From Gillisella terrae (GTDB lineage Bacteria > Pseudomonadota > Alphaproteobacteria > Rhizobiales > Rhizobiaceae): 64,000 nucleotides of DNA. Position 1 is the stretch's first letter. The number at the start of each line of letters is the position of its first letter. The DNA lies in contig NZ_SSOA01000013.1 in assembly GCF_004801395.1 (NCBI RefSeq), positions 37,880 to 101,879 of the forward strand, read 5' to 3'. Made by a program: the position numbers and the translations under genes. The notes under the pieces were generated by a model, which saw nothing but the letters and a program-made list of their open reading frames with translations, made no database searches and was not told where the DNA came from. Of the stretch, positions 1-10,004 are shown in pieces.

Positions 1-416
1 CGCACGTCAATATCAAGACCATAACCGGCAAGAATGGTGCGCGCCTGACGCTCCATGCTGCGCGTATCCACCAATCCAAACCGGCGCGGCTGGCGGCCAA
101 TGAACAGATTGTCGGCCACCGTCATATTGGGCAGAAGATTGACTTCCTGATAGACCGTGCCAATACCGGCACTTTGCGCCTGCTGCGGTGTTGAAAAGCT
201 CATGGCCTCGCCATTGACCAACACCAAACCACCATCGGGCGAATAGGCCCCGGTGAGAATCTTGATCAGCGTGGATTTACCAGCGCCATTTTCACCCAGC
301 AGGGCATGAACCTCGCCCCGTTGAAACTGGATATCGACATTGTTCAGCGCCACCTGACTTCCGAAGGTCTTGGTGATGCCCTTTGCCGCAAGCACGGCAG
401 TTTCACTTTGCGTCAT
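1..416 (-). CDS. Sugar ABC transporter ATP-binding protein, N-terminal part (runs off the window)
   Basis: Only about the first 138 residues are present; the rest lies left of base 1. Read on the reverse strand from ATG 416, the protein has a Walker A motif GENGAGKST near residue 40 and a Q-loop context (GTVYQEVNLLPNMTVADN) typical of RbsA/MglA/YtfR-type ATPases, which carry two nucleotide-binding domains. The role inferred is energising import of a monosaccharide, pairing with the YtfQ-like binding protein just upstream. A GGCGAG stretch precedes the ATG. The gene is separated from the binding-protein gene by a strong terminator hairpin, so it is probably expressed at a lower level from read-through. 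The YtfR assignment rests on the neighbour more than on this fragment. Confidence 0.9.
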   Translation of the reverse strand, partial: MTQSETAVLAAKGITKTFGSQVALNNVDIQFQRGEVHALLGENGAGKSTLIKILTGAYSPDGGLVLVNGEAMSFSTPQQAQSAGIGTVYQEVNLLPNMTVADNLFIGRQPRRFGLVDTRSMERQARTILAGYGLDIDV

Positions 417-460
417 CTCGCCACTCAATCATCTTCAGGCATCTTCAGGAAGCATTATCG

Positions 461-502
461 AAAAAAAGGAACCGCGCTGGCGCAAAAGCCAACGCGGTTC
501 CT
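461..502 (-). terminator. Rho-independent terminator/attenuator between binding protein and ATPase genes
   Basis: On the reverse strand the inverted repeat GGAACCGCG...CGCGGTTCC (469-502) forms a GC-rich hairpin followed directly by a run of seven T residues. It sits just after the stop codon of the binding-protein gene and before the ATPase start. Such intra-operon terminators are common after periplasmic binding-protein genes and would keep the binding protein in excess over the membrane complex. Confidence 0.85.
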
Positions 503-512
503 TTAACAACGC

Positions 513-1475
513 TTAGTAGCCAAGACCCTTGCGGCGCTCATATTCGCCCTTTGGATCATCCGCAGGGGTGTAGAGCTTGGACTCGGTGATGATGAATTTC
601 TCAGGCTTTTTGCCGTCCTTCAGATAGGCAGCAAGCGCATCAAAGGCTGGACCCGCCATGTTAGGCGTCAGCTCTACCGTGGCATTGGCTTCGCCTGCCG
701 CCATGGCCGAGAAAATATCCGGCACGCCATCGATGGAGACCACCTTGATGTCTTTGCCCGGCTTCAAGCCGGCATCCTTGATGGCCTGAATGCCGCCCAC
801 GGCCATATCGTCGTTGTGGGCATACATGGCGCAAATGTCTTTGCCGCCATTTTCGGCCTTCAAGAAGCCTTCCATCACTTCCTTACCCTTGGCGCGGGTG
901 AAATCACCTGTCTGGCTGCGCACAATGGTAATGTTGGGGTGCTTGGCAATGGCTTCTTCAAAGCCCTTCTTGCGGTTAATGGCAGGCGTTGAGCCAACCG
1001 TGCCCTGTAGCTCGACCACTTTGCAGGCCTTATCCCCAACAGTCTTGACCAGCCAGTCACCTGCAACACGGCCTTCCTTGACCTGATCGGATGCAACCGA
1101 TGTCAGATAAAGATCCTGTGGCGCATCAATACCGCGGTCGAGAAGAATAACCGGAATTTTCGCTTCCTTGGCTTCGTTCAGCACGGATTCCCAGCCGGTC
1201 GCAACAACTGGTGCCACCAAAATCGCATCAACACCTTGCGCGATAAAGCCACGGATGGCCTTGATCTGGTTTTCCTGCTTTTGCTGCGCATCGGCAAACT
1301 TCAAGGTGATGCCGCGCTTTTCAGCCTCCATTTTGGTGACCGATGTTTCGGCTGCGCGCCAACCGGATTCTGAGCCGATTTGCGAAAAACCAACCGTCAG
1401 ACTGGCCGCCATTGCTGTCGAGCAGGTAAGCGCCATCATGCTCACGCCAAGCGCGAGTTTGCAGATCATATTCAT
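513..1475 (-). CDS. ytfQ: Galactofuranose/sugar ABC transporter substrate-binding protein (YtfQ-like)
   Basis: A 320-residue periplasmic binding protein of the Peripla_BP_4 type. The start at ATG 1475 is chosen because GGGAGGG lies 5 bases upstream and it opens directly into a Sec signal peptide (about residues 1-23, ending AMA). The mature start LTVGFSQIGSESGWRAAET, and the later stretches KQENQIKAIRGFIAQGVDAI, AHNDDM and SIDGVPDI, match Escherichia coli YtfQ as I remember it closely; YtfQ binds galactofuranose. A longer in-frame start at 1526 would add 17 residues and hide the signal peptide, so it is unlikely. It is the first gene of a reverse-strand operon leading into the ATPase. Another pentose or hexose ligand remains possible. 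Confidence 0.88.
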   Translation of the reverse strand: MNMICKLALGVSMMALTCSTAMAASLTVGFSQIGSESGWRAAETSVTKMEAEKRGITLKFADAQQKQENQIKAIRGFIAQGVDAILVAPVVATGWESVLNEAKEAKIPVILLDRGIDAPQDLYLTSVASDQVKEGRVAGDWLVKTVGDKACKVVELQGTVGSTPAINRKKGFEEAIAKHPNITIVRSQTGDFTRAKGKEVMEGFLKAENGGKDICAMYAHNDDMAVGGIQAIKDAGLKPGKDIKVVSIDGVPDIFSAMAAGEANATVELTPNMAGPAFDALAAYLKDGKKPEKFIITESKLYTPADDPKGEYERRKGLGY

Positions 1476-1693
1476 TGAAACCCTCCCAAAAAAGACACCA
1501 CCTCCAATGGCATCTTCACTATTCATAAGCAGATTTCAAAATCGTGTAAAGGGCATTAGTAGTATTATATGTGCTGCACTGCAACATGCGTTATTTTTAA
1601 TCTTTTTGCAGCACTGGCCGCAGCATTTTCCGCCGCATCGCACAAAAAACTCGCAACCCTCCAGGATGCACAGAAAGAGCGCATATTTTCCTT

Positions 1694-1746
1694 GATTGAT
1701 CTAAAAATATCTATACTGGTTTCATTATGATATTTTTAGATCAATC
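1694..1746. promoter_or_regulatory. Perfect 18-bp inverted repeat, candidate operator
   Basis: GATTGATCTAAAAATATC at 1694-1711 is repeated as its exact reverse complement at 1729-1746, with a 17-base spacer. It lies in the divergent space between ytfQ and the RpiR-type regulator gene, ending 27 bases before the regulator's ATG. Perfect AT-rich dyads of this size in front of a regulator usually bind a dimeric or tetrameric repressor; autoregulation by the RpiR protein is the simplest reading. It has no GC-rich stem or T-run in the manner of a terminator. Confidence 0.6.
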
Positions 1747-1773
1747 CTCACCCCCTCAGTCCAAGACGTGTTC

Positions 1774-2712
1774 ATGACCTCACCGCAAGACCGCATGTCG
1801 ATTTCCCAGAGGATAATCCACGCCACATTGTCGCCTGCCCATCGGCAGATCGCAGATTATGTGCTGGATTACCCTTTGCGGGTTGCCGCCATGCCAGCTG
1901 AAGATCTTGCCGAGATTGTTGGGGTCTCTGTCCCGACGGTCAATCGGTTTGCCCGCGCGCTTGGCTTTTCGGGCTATGCCCAATTTCGCGCCGATCTGGT
2001 GCTCGGCTATGAATCGGCCTTGGCACCGGTGGAAAAGCTGCGCGCAAAGCCGCAGCAATCCGTAGTCCCCGCCGACGTGTTTGCTGACACGCTGGCCACC
2101 ATGGCGCGCAATGTGGAACGCACCCGCCAGGCACTGGACCTTGATATTCTGGCGCAGGCGGTTGATGCCATTTTGTCCGCGCGGCGCATCTATATTATCG
2201 GGCTTGGCAGCAGCGCATGGCATGGCGGCCTGCTGCTGCGGCGGCTCGATCTTTTTTCCGATGATGTGCGGCTTTTGGCCAATATTGAAGGAGCCTCTTT
2301 CTCGGCCCGGTCGCTGCGTGGCATTAAGCCCGGTGATCTGGTCGTGGCCATCGCCTTTCCGCGCTATATGGCCGACACGATCACCCTGTCAAAGCGCATG
2401 GCTGATGCGGGCGCGCAGGTGCTGGCCCTCACCGACAATGCCAGCTCACCGCTGGTTTCTCACGCCACCATGACGCTGTTTGCCCATGTGGAAAGCGCCT
2501 ATTTTGCCAATTGCGAGGCGAGTGCGCTGGCGCTGATTGAGGCGTTGACGGCGGCCGTCGCCCACGCATCAGGCCGGTCCATGCAAGCGGCAACAGAGCT
2601 TGCCGATACCGTGCTTCCCTATCTGCATGGAGGGCATTCAAACGCCTTTCGAGCCTCTGCCAAGCCTGCATTGATCGATGACATCCCAGATGATGACGCC
2701 GATCTCAGCTGA
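1774..2712 (+). CDS. MurR/RpiR family transcriptional regulator
   Basis: 312 residues with the family layout: an N-terminal RpiR-type helix-turn-helix (about residues 1-80, including VGVSVPTVNRFARALGFSGY) and a C-terminal SIS sugar-isomerase-like ligand domain (about 120-260, with IYIIGLGSSAWHG). RpiR proteins sense phosphosugars or related small molecules. It is the first gene upstream of the gsi-like importer, 37 bases before gsiA on the same strand, so it probably regulates peptide/glutathione uptake. A GTG two codons upstream (1768) is an alternative start. The large inverted repeat just upstream is the obvious candidate operator. Confidence 0.88.
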   Translation: MTSPQDRMSISQRIIHATLSPAHRQIADYVLDYPLRVAAMPAEDLAEIVGVSVPTVNRFARALGFSGYAQFRADLVLGYESALAPVEKLRAKPQQSVVPADVFADTLATMARNVERTRQALDLDILAQAVDAILSARRIYIIGLGSSAWHGGLLLRRLDLFSDDVRLLANIEGASFSARSLRGIKPGDLVVAIAFPRYMADTITLSKRMADAGAQVLALTDNASSPLVSHATMTLFAHVESAYFANCEASALALIEALTAAVAHASGRSMQAATELADTVLPYLHGGHSNAFRASAKPALIDDIPDDDADLS

Positions 2713-2749
2713 TCTTTTCTCTGCCAATTTCTGACCGAGCATATCGCCC

Positions 2750-4630
2750 ATGACCTCTCCTGCTTCTTTGCTTCAAGCCGCGCCTTCACTGCTGGACAAT
2801 CAGGTCTTGGCTGTCGATGATCTGACGGTGTCCTTCGCCACATCCGAGGGGCGGGTTCGCGCCGTGCGCAATGTGAGTTTTGATGTCGGCCGTGGCGAAA
2901 CCCTGGCCATTGTTGGTGAATCCGGTTCCGGTAAATCGGTGACCTCCTTGGCTTTAATGCGCCTGATCGAACATGGTGGCGGGCGCATTGACAGCGGCTC
3001 GATGCTGTTTCGCCCGGCAAAAGGCCCGGTGCTGGATCTGGCAACGGCAAATGCGCCGACCATGCGCAACATCCGCGGTGCCGATATTGCCATGATTTTT
3101 CAAGAGCCGATGACCTCGCTGAACCCGGTGTTTACCGCAGGCGAACAGATTGCAGAATCCCTTCGCCTGCATCAGAACATGAGCGATGCGAGCGCCAAGG
3201 CCGAAGCCCTGCGCATGCTGGATCTGGTGCGTATTCCGGAAGCAAACCATGTGTTTGGCCGCTTCCCCCATCAACTTTCGGGCGGCATGCGCCAAAGGGT
3301 GATGATTGCCATGGCGCTCGCGTGCCGCCCCTCGCTGCTGATTGCCGATGAGCCAACAACCGCCCTCGATGTGACGGTGCAGGCGCAAATTTTGCAAATG
3401 ATCCGCCAGTTGCAAGACGATATGAACATGGGTGTGTTGTTCATTACCCATGACATGGGCGTGGTGGCCGAAATTGCTGATCGGGTTCTGGTGATGTGTC
3501 AGGGCGAAAAGGTCGAGCACGGCGCATCCTATGACGTGTTTGAACAGCCAAGCCACCCTTATACCAAAGCACTTCTGGCCGCAGTTCCGCGCCTTGGGGC
3601 CATGGAAGGCACCGAGGGGCCGCGCGCCTTTGATCTGGTTGGCGCAGACACAACAACTGTGACCGCAGACCAACCACCAGCGCGCTTTGATCTGCCGCCG
3701 ATTTTGAAAGTGCGTGATCTCGTCACCCGTTTTCCGGTCCGCCGTGGCTTTCTCAATCGGATTGATCGCTATGTGCATGCCGTCGAAAAGGTCAGTTTTG
3801 ATCTCTATCCCGGCGAGACATTGGCGCTTGTGGGAGAATCGGGCTGTGGCAAATCCACCACCGGCCGGTCCTTGTTGCGTCTGGTCGATAGCCAGAGCGG
3901 CAATGTCGAATTTGATGGCCGCAATGTGCTCGAATTGCCCGCAACCGAATTGCGCGGTCTTCGCCGCAATATTCAGCTGGTGTTTCAAGACCCTTTCGCC
4001 TCGCTTGATCCACGCCTCACGGTTGGCTTTTCCATTATGGAGCCGCTTTTGATCCACGGCATTGCCAAGGGTGAGGAAGCACGCAAGCGAGTGGCGTGGC
4101 TTTTGGAACGGGTGGGCCTCACGGCCGCCCATGCCGAGCGCTATCCGCATGAATTTTCAGGCGGTCAGCGCCAGCGCGTCGCCATAGCCCGCGCTCTCGC
4201 TCTCAATCCCAAAGTGGTGGTGGCCGATGAATCGGTCTCGGCGCTGGACGTGTCCATCCAGGCGCAGATTGTCAATCTTTTGCTGGAATTGCAGCGCGAC
4301 CTTGGCATTTCCTATCTGTTCATCAGCCATGACATGGCCGTGGTCGAGCGCGTCAGCCACCGTGTGGCTGTGATGTATCTGGGCCAGATTGTCGAAATTG
4401 GCCCGCGCCGCGCCATCTTTGAAAACCCGCAGCATCCCTACACCAAAAAGCTGATGGCTGCCGTGCCGATCGCCGATCCGGCCCGCCGTCATCTGAAACG
4501 TGAATTTGCCGTGGAAGACCTGCCAAGCCCGGTTCGCAAAAAAGGCGATGAGCCGGTTGTGGAAGCGCTGCAGGAAGTGTCACCCGGCCATTTCGTAGCA
4601 AGGCACGCCGTTGGCGTGTTCAAAATGTAA
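2750..4630 (+). CDS. gsiA: Glutathione/peptide ABC transporter ATP-binding protein, two ATPase domains fused (GsiA-like)
   Basis: 626 residues, close to the 623 of E. coli GsiA. Two complete ABC ATPase halves are visible: the first has Walker A GESGSGKS (about residue 57), signature LSGGMRQR and Walker [11 protein letters not shown]; the second has GESGCGKST (about 365), signature FSGGQRQR and [10 protein letters not shown]. Each half ends in an oligopeptide-transporter C-terminal extension with the HPYTK motif. It couples ATP hydrolysis to import through the GsiC/GsiD permeases. The gene starts the transporter part of a seven-gene forward operon. The assignment to glutathione rests on the strong GsiB similarity; dipeptides are an alternative. 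Confidence 0.92.
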   Translation: MTSPASLLQAAPSLLDNQVLAVDDLTVSFATSEGRVRAVRNVSFDVGRGETLAIVGESGSGKSVTSLALMRLIEHGGGRIDSGSMLFRPAKGPVLDLATANAPTMRNIRGADIAMIFQEPMTSLNPVFTAGEQIAESLRLHQNMSDASAKAEALRMLDLVRIPEANHVFGRFPHQLSGGMRQRVMIAMALACRPSLLIADEPTTALDVTVQAQILQMIRQLQDDMNMGVLFITHDMGVVAEIADRVLVMCQGEKVEHGASYDVFEQPSHPYTKALLAAVPRLGAMEGTEGPRAFDLVGADTTTVTADQPPARFDLPPILKVRDLVTRFPVRRGFLNRIDRYVHAVEKVSFDLYPGETLALVGESGCGKSTTGRSLLRLVDSQSGNVEFDGRNVLELPATELRGLRRNIQLVFQDPFASLDPRLTVGFSIMEPLLIHGIAKGEEARKRVAWLLERVGLTAAHAERYPHEFSGGQRQRVAIARALALNPKVVVADESVSALDVSIQAQIVNLLLELQRDLGISYLFISHDMAVVERVSHRVAVMYLGQIVEIGPRRAIFENPQHPYTKKLMAAVPIADPARRHLKREFAVEDLPSPVRKKGDEPVVEALQEVSPGHFVARHAVGVFKM

Positions 4631-4673
4631 TTCTACGCTTACCAATCCAGACCCACCAGAACAGGAGATATTG

Positions 4674-6227
4674 ATGACGCACAGGTTCTCTTCCAGGCTC
4701 GCTCTTGCCACAGCGCTTGCAGGATTTCTATCATTGGGCGCAGGCCAGACGTTTGCGGCCAGCCATGTGGTTCTGGCTCTGGGTGGACAGGCTGAAACGC
4801 TCGACCCCTACAACACCAACACCACGCTGACCACGGCTGTGACCAAGTCTTTCTATGAGGGCCTGTTTGGCTTCGATAAGGATTTGAAGGTGCAGCCCGT
4901 GCTGGCAACCGGCTATAGCGTGTCTGATGATGGTCTGGTCTATGACATCAAGCTGCGTGAAGGCGTGAAATTTCAAGACGGCACCGATTTCAATGCAGAG
5001 GCCGTGAAGGTCAATTTTGATCGCGTTCGCAACCCTGAAAACAAGCTGGCACGCTTCAACCAGTTTAACCAGATCGACAAGGTCGAAGTTGTTTCGCCAT
5101 CTGAGGTGCGTATCACGCTGAAACAGCCGTTTGGCCCCTTCATCAATTCGCTGGCTCACGCATCTGCTGCGATGATCTCGCCTGCTGCCCTGACCAAATG
5201 GGGTAACAAGGAAATCGCCTTCCATCCCGTCGGCACCGGCCCGTTTGAATTTGTCGAATGGAAGCAGACCGATTTCGTCAAGGTCAAGAAATTCGATGGT
5301 TACTGGCGCAAGGGCTTCCCAAAGGTGGATGACATCACCTGGAAGCCAGTGACGGATAACAACACCCGTGCAGCCATGCTGCAAACCGGCGAAGCTGATT
5401 TTGCCTATCCTATGCCTTATGAGCAGGTTGCAACGCTTGAGAAGAACGACAAGCTCAATGTCACGGTGTCTCCATCGATCATCGAGCGTTATTTGAGCTT
5501 CAACATGCTGCAAAAGCCTTTTGATGATCTGCGTGTGCGTCAGGCCATCAACTATGCGATCAACAAGGAAGCGCTGGCCAAGGTGGCGTTCAGCGGCTTT
5601 GCCAAGCCTGCCGAAGGCATCGTGCCAGAGGGCGTGCTCTATGCCCATAAATTGCCAACATGGCCCTATGATCCAGCCAAAGCGCGCGAATTGCTCAAAG
5701 AAGCCGGATATCCCAACGGTTTCGAATCCACCCTGTGGAGCGCCTACACCACCACGACCGCGCAAAAGAGCATCCAGTTTGTCCAGCAACAGTTGCAACA
5801 GGTTGGTATCAAGCTGAAGCTGCAGGCGCTGGAGCCCGGTCAGCGCACCGAGTGGGTGCAGACGGCACCCGATCCAAAGACCGCGAAAGTGCGCATGTAT
5901 TATGCGGGCTGGTCTTCCTCGACCGGTGAAGCCGACTGGGCCTTGCGCCCGCTGCTTGCCACCGAGGCATGGCCGCCAAAGCTGAACAACACCGCCTATT
6001 ACAGCAACAAGACCGTGGATGATCTGATTGCCAAGGCCATGAAGAGCACCAAGGACGATGAGAAAAAGACGCTCTATGCCGAAGCACAAGAGCAGATCAT
6101 GAAGGATCTGCCTTGGGCACCGCTGGTGGTCGAGAAGAACGTCTCGGCATCCGCCAAGCGCTTGAGCGGCGTCTATGTCATGCCAGATGGTAATATCGAC
6201 ACGTCTGAGATTGCGGTCAGCCAGTAA
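4674..6227 (+). CDS. gsiB: Glutathione/peptide ABC transporter substrate-binding protein (GsiB-like)
   Basis: 517 residues, SBP family 5. ATG 4674 is used because ACAGGAGA lies 6 bases upstream and a signal peptide follows (residues 1-25, ending TFAAS). Stretches such as [38 protein letters not shown] and [15 protein letters not shown] agree with E. coli GsiB as recalled, more closely than with DppA or OppA. It should capture glutathione or short peptides in the periplasm. It follows gsiA by 43 bases and is separated from gsiC by 102 bases containing two hairpins, consistent with higher expression than the permeases. Confidence 0.9.
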   Translation: MTHRFSSRLALATALAGFLSLGAGQTFAASHVVLALGGQAETLDPYNTNTTLTTAVTKSFYEGLFGFDKDLKVQPVLATGYSVSDDGLVYDIKLREGVKFQDGTDFNAEAVKVNFDRVRNPENKLARFNQFNQIDKVEVVSPSEVRITLKQPFGPFINSLAHASAAMISPAALTKWGNKEIAFHPVGTGPFEFVEWKQTDFVKVKKFDGYWRKGFPKVDDITWKPVTDNNTRAAMLQTGEADFAYPMPYEQVATLEKNDKLNVTVSPSIIERYLSFNMLQKPFDDLRVRQAINYAINKEALAKVAFSGFAKPAEGIVPEGVLYAHKLPTWPYDPAKARELLKEAGYPNGFESTLWSAYTTTTAQKSIQFVQQQLQQVGIKLKLQALEPGQRTEWVQTAPDPKTAKVRMYYAGWSSSTGEADWALRPLLATEAWPPKLNNTAYYSNKTVDDLIAKAMKSTKDDEKKTLYAEAQEQIMKDLPWAPLVVEKNVSASAKRLSGVYVMPDGNIDTSEIAVSQ

Positions 6228-6236
6228 TCGCCCTTG

Positions 6237-6291
6237 AGAGAGGCGAAGCCCTCTCTTGCACATCTGTCCCGGCGCGTCCTGCGGCGGGACA
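6237..6291 (+). repeat. Two intercistronic hairpins between gsiB and gsiC
   Basis: AGAGAGG (6237-6243) pairs with CCTCTCT (6250-6256) across a 6-base loop, and TGTCCCG (6265-6271) pairs with CGGGACA (6285-6291). No long T-run follows either. They probably protect the gsiB 3' end or slow transcription into the permease genes, but this is inference from position. Confidence 0.5.
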
Positions 6292-6329
6292 CCTCATCAC
6301 CACCCTGAAGGCTTATTGCGGCTGTTGCC

Positions 6330-7250
6330 ATGTTCAATTATTTTCTGAAGCGCGTGTTTGGCCTCCTGCCAACACTTCTCATCGTTGCCGTGCTGGTTTT
6401 CCTGTTCGTGCATATGCTGCCGGGCGATCCGGCACGCCTTGCCGCAGGTCAGGATGCCGATGAGCAGACGGTTGCGCTGGTGCGCAGCGAACTGGGCCTC
6501 GACAAGCCCCTGCCCGAGCAATTCGTGAGCTATTTTACCCGCATGGTGCATGGTGATCTGGGCGTTTCCATGCGCACGCATCGGCCTGTCTCGGTTGAAA
6601 TTGGCGAGCGGTTCATGCCCACCATGCTGCTCACCCTGACCAGCATGCTCTGGTCCGTCACCTTTGGCATGGGCATCGGCATTCTCTCGGCTGTTTTTCG
6701 CAATCAATGGCCAGACCGCCTCGGCATGACGCTTGCCGTCTCCGGCATTTCTTTTCCGGCCTTTGCTTTGGGCATGTTGCTCATGCAGATTTTCTCTGTC
6801 TGGCTGGGATGGTTGCCCACGGTGGGAGCCGATAGCTGGAAGCACTATATCCTGCCATCGCTGACCCTGGGTGCCGGTGTTGCAGCCGTGATGGCCCGCT
6901 TCACCCGTGCGGCCTTCGTTGATGTCATTCAGGAAGATTTTGTACGCACCGCCCGCGCCAAGGGACTGAATGAAAAAGTGGTGATTGCCAAACATTGCCT
7001 GCGCAATGCCCTGATCCCGATTGTCACCATGATGGGTCTGCAATTTGGCTTTTTGCTGGGCGGCTCCATCGTTGTGGAAGCGGTGTTCAACTGGCCGGGT
7101 GTTGGCCGCCTGCTGGTCGATGCCGTGACCCAGCGCGATTATCCTGTCATTCAGGCCCTGGTCTTGATGTTCTCGCTCGAATTCATCTTGATCAATCTTG
7201 TCGTGGACCTGCTCTACGGCGTCATCAATCCGACAATCCGTTATAAATGA
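6330..7250 (+). CDS. gsiC: Glutathione/peptide ABC transporter permease (GsiC-like)
   Basis: 306 residues, the same length as E. coli GsiC. It begins with the typical DppB/OppB N-terminus ([20 protein letters not shown]), followed by a periplasmic loop with LPGDPARL and about five further membrane segments. The EAA-type coupling motif is in the region [20 protein letters not shown] (residues about 209-228), which docks on the ATPase. It forms the heteromeric membrane channel with GsiD, whose gene begins 7 bases downstream. Confidence 0.92.
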   Translation: MFNYFLKRVFGLLPTLLIVAVLVFLFVHMLPGDPARLAAGQDADEQTVALVRSELGLDKPLPEQFVSYFTRMVHGDLGVSMRTHRPVSVEIGERFMPTMLLTLTSMLWSVTFGMGIGILSAVFRNQWPDRLGMTLAVSGISFPAFALGMLLMQIFSVWLGWLPTVGADSWKHYILPSLTLGAGVAAVMARFTRAAFVDVIQEDFVRTARAKGLNEKVVIAKHCLRNALIPIVTMMGLQFGFLLGGSIVVEAVFNWPGVGRLLVDAVTQRDYPVIQALVLMFSLEFILINLVVDLLYGVINPTIRYK

Positions 7251-7257
7251 GCAGGCC

Positions 7258-8160
7258 ATGAGCGACATCCAATCTGCCCCCATTGCCATCATCCCCGAGG
7301 CAAATCGCGCCGTCTGCACACCGTGGAGCGAATTCTGGCGCAAGTTCAAGCGTCAGCCGGTCGCTCTTGCCGCCCTGGCCTTCATTGCGCTGTTGATGGT
7401 GCTGGCCATTGCAGCCCCCTATATCGTGCCTTTTGATGCCGAGAATTTCTTTGACTATGACATGATCAACGCAGGCCCCTCGCTGACCCATTGGTTTGGT
7501 GTTGACCCATTGGGCCGCGATATTTTCAGCCGCATCCTGATGGGTGCGCGCATCTCGCTGGCCACCGGCATTCTCTCTGTCACTCTGGGCGGGCTGATCG
7601 GCACCATCTTTGGGCTTCTGGCTGGCTATTATGAAGGCTGGTGGGATCGCATTGTCATGCGCATTTGCGATGTTCTGTTTGCCTTTCCCGGCATTCTGCT
7701 GGCCTTGGGCATCGTTGCCATTCTTGGCAGTTCCATGGTCAATGTTGTGGCCGCCGTTGCCGTGTTTTCGGTTCCGGCTTTCGCGCGTTTGGTGCGTGGC
7801 AGCACGCTGGTGCTCAAGAACATGACCTATATCGAGGCCGCACGAAGTGTGGGGGCTTCCGATTTCATCATTCTGTTTCGCCACATTCTGCCCGGTGCCT
7901 TTTCCTCCATCGTTGTCTATTTCACCATGCGCCTTGGCACCTCGATCATCACCGCCGCCAGCCTTTCCTTTCTGGGCCTCGGCGCACAGCCGCCAACGCC
8001 AGAGTGGGGTGCCATGCTCAATGATGCTCGCGCCGATATGGTCAATGCACCGCATGTGGCACTGTTTCCAAGCCTTGCGATTTTTGTCACGGTTTTGGCC
8101 TTTAACCTTTTGGGCGATGGTCTTCGCGATGCGATTGATCCGAAAATCGACCGAAAATAA
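7258..8160 (+). CDS. gsiD: Glutathione/peptide ABC transporter permease (GsiD-like)
   Basis: 300 residues, DppC/OppC family. ATG 7258 lies just after the gsiC stop codon. An N-terminal cytoplasmic tail ([12 protein letters not shown]) leads into a first membrane segment, then the family hallmark [20 protein letters not shown] (about residues 77-96) and four to five more helices. The coupling loop includes [20 protein letters not shown]. It pairs with GsiC. An upstream in-frame start would overlap gsiC and lacks support. Confidence 0.92.
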   Translation: MSDIQSAPIAIIPEANRAVCTPWSEFWRKFKRQPVALAALAFIALLMVLAIAAPYIVPFDAENFFDYDMINAGPSLTHWFGVDPLGRDIFSRILMGARISLATGILSVTLGGLIGTIFGLLAGYYEGWWDRIVMRICDVLFAFPGILLALGIVAILGSSMVNVVAAVAVFSVPAFARLVRGSTLVLKNMTYIEAARSVGASDFIILFRHILPGAFSSIVVYFTMRLGTSIITAASLSFLGLGAQPPTPEWGAMLNDARADMVNAPHVALFPSLAIFVTVLAFNLLGDGLRDAIDPKIDRK

Positions 8161-8195
8161 TTGCCGTTCGTTCTTTTTACATCTCGGAGAAATCC

Positions 8196-9014
8196 ATGAA
8201 AATTCTTCTGTCTGTCGACATTGAAGGTGTCGCTGGCGTCTACCACACAGAGCAGGTGCGCGCTGGCAATGGTGAATATGAGCGCGCCCGCCTTTTGATG
8301 ACCGATGAAGCCAATGCCGCCATTGCCGGAGCGTTTGACGCAGGTGCAACCGAGGTGTTCGTCAATGATTCCCACGGCTCGTTTCGCAATATGCCGCCGG
8401 ATCGGCTTGATCCGCGCGCACGCGCCATTCAGGGCAAGCCGCGCTATCTCAGCATGATGTCCGGCGTTGATCTCGGTGTCGATGGCGTTTGCCTGATTGG
8501 TCATCATTCGCGCGGCCAGGGCTATGGCATATTGGCCCATACCATCAACAGCTTCGCCTTTTCGCGCATCTTCCTCAACGGTCAGGAACTGGGGGAAGCG
8601 GGCATTTATGGCGCACTGGCTGGCGAATATGGTGTGCCGGTGATCATGGCCAGCGGCGATGATGTATTTATTGACGAAAACAAAGATCTCTTTCCCAAGA
8701 CCACCTTTGTCGAAACCAAAAAAGCGGGCGGTGCGATCTGCGGCGTCAGTCTGTCGCCGGAGCAATCGTGCCAAGCCATTCGCGAAGGCGTGCGGATCGC
8801 CGTTGGCGCAGCCCACCAAACGCCCGTTTTTGCCTTAAATGGTCCCATTACGGTAGAGATCGAAACCCAATCCACCAGACTTGCCGATCTGTTTTGCCAA
8901 TGGCCAACGCTTTCCCGCATTGGCGGCAACCGCATTTCGTTTGAAGCGCCAAAGGTTGAACATGCCGTGCGCATGATCAACTCTCTCTCGGCCATGTCGA
9001 CAATGCTGCGATAA
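8196..9014 (+). CDS. M55 family D-aminopeptidase (DppA-like)
   Basis: 272 residues. The N-terminus KILLSVDIEGVAGV carries the metal-binding Asp and Glu of the M55 family. NDSHG (about residue 57), GHHSRG and AHTINS supply the further ligands expected of the binuclear zinc centre seen in Bacillus subtilis DppA. The family cleaves D-Ala-D-Ala and related short D-peptides, and forms decamers. It is cytoplasmic (no signal peptide) and sits 35 bases after gsiD, so imported peptides, perhaps peptidoglycan stem fragments, would be degraded as they enter. The exact substrate cannot be read from sequence. Confidence 0.88.
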   Translation: MKILLSVDIEGVAGVYHTEQVRAGNGEYERARLLMTDEANAAIAGAFDAGATEVFVNDSHGSFRNMPPDRLDPRARAIQGKPRYLSMMSGVDLGVDGVCLIGHHSRGQGYGILAHTINSFAFSRIFLNGQELGEAGIYGALAGEYGVPVIMASGDDVFIDENKDLFPKTTFVETKKAGGAICGVSLSPEQSCQAIREGVRIAVGAAHQTPVFALNGPITVEIETQSTRLADLFCQWPTLSRIGGNRISFEAPKVEHAVRMINSLSAMSTMLR

Positions 9015-9038
9015 CATCCAAACTCATTTGAGGCATCT

Positions 9039-10004
9039 ATGAAAAACGCTCAGCAAAATCCGATTGCCTTGGCCATTCACGGCGGGTGCGGCGTGATGAA
9101 CAAGGCCGATATGCCGGAAGGCGAGTGGGAGGCCGCCCGCGCCGACCTCACGCGGGCGTTAAAGGCCGGTTGGGCCTTGCTCACGCAAGGGGGATCAGCA
9201 CTCGATGCCGTGGAAGCCGCTGTGGTGGTCATGGAAAATTCCGAGCATTTCAACGCGGGCCATGGTGCGGCCCTCAACACCGATGGCGCGCATGAACTGG
9301 ACGCCTCGATTATGGATGGCAGCACCGGAGAGGCAGGAGCGGTGGCGATGACACGCGCGATCCGCAACCCTATCACCGCCGCCCGCGCCCTGATGCACAG
9401 CGGCGAAACCGTGATGCTGGGTGGTGCAGCTGCCGATGCTTTCGCGAAAAAAGCAGGTCTTCCCATGGTGAAACAGGCCTATTTCACCACCGAACGGCGC
9501 TTAAAAGCGCTGGCGTCTCTCAAAGAACACGCCAAAGCAGGCACGGACGCAAAAGCCAGCGAGGCTGAAAAGCATGGCACCGTTGGCGCGGTGGCACTTG
9601 ATGCGCAGGGCCATCTGGCCGCCGCCACCTCCACCGGCGGCTTTAACAACAAGCCCGCCGGCCGCATTGGCGATTCTGCCATTATTGGTGCCGGAACCTA
9701 TGCCCGTGACGGCGTGGTCGCCATATCAGGCACCGGCAAAGGCGAGTTTTTCATCCGCCATGCGGTGGGCCATGAAATCGCCAGTCGAATGCGCTATCTG
9801 GGTGAGACTCTGACCGGTGCTTGCCAGCACGTTGTCTTTACCGATCTCGCCCCCCACGACATTGGAGCTGGCCTTGTGGCTGTTGGTGCCGATGGTTCCA
9901 TCACCGCTCCTTACAACACCGCAGGCATGTTTCGCGGCTGGATTGACACAGACGGGCGGATGTTTGTCGCCACCCATGACGAAATATTCGAGACGCAAGC
10001 CTGA
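9039..10004 (+). CDS. iaaA: Isoaspartyl peptidase / L-asparaginase, Ntn-hydrolase (IaaA-like)
   Basis: 321 residues of the plant-type asparaginase family. The autocleavage site and catalytic threonine are in KHGTVGAVALD (Thr at about residue 184), and the downstream GGFNNKPAGRIGDSAIIGAG matches the substrate-binding segment. The precursor splits itself into alpha and beta chains and removes iso-Asp dipeptides or deamidates asparagine. In E. coli iaaA is the first gene of the gsi operon; here it is the last, supporting a shared peptide/glutathione salvage role. It begins 24 bases after the aminopeptidase gene. Confidence 0.92.
   Translation: MKNAQQNPIALAIHGGCGVMNKADMPEGEWEAARADLTRALKAGWALLTQGGSALDAVEAAVVVMENSEHFNAGHGAALNTDGAHELDASIMDGSTGEAGAVAMTRAIRNPITAARALMHSGETVMLGGAAADAFAKKAGLPMVKQAYFTTERRLKALASLKEHAKAGTDAKASEAEKHGTVGAVALDAQGHLAAATSTGGFNNKPAGRIGDSAIIGAGTYARDGVVAISGTGKGEFFIRHAVGHEIASRMRYLGETLTGACQHVVFTDLAPHDIGAGLVAVGADGSITAPYNTAGMFRGWIDTDGRMFVATHDEIFETQA

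Noticed and set aside
4731..6263. 510-codon reverse frame opposite gsiB, and similar long antisense frames at 2954-4150 and 7225-8349
   Set aside because: The forward frames match GsiA, GsiB and GsiD throughout; the antisense products are His/Arg-rich nonsense.
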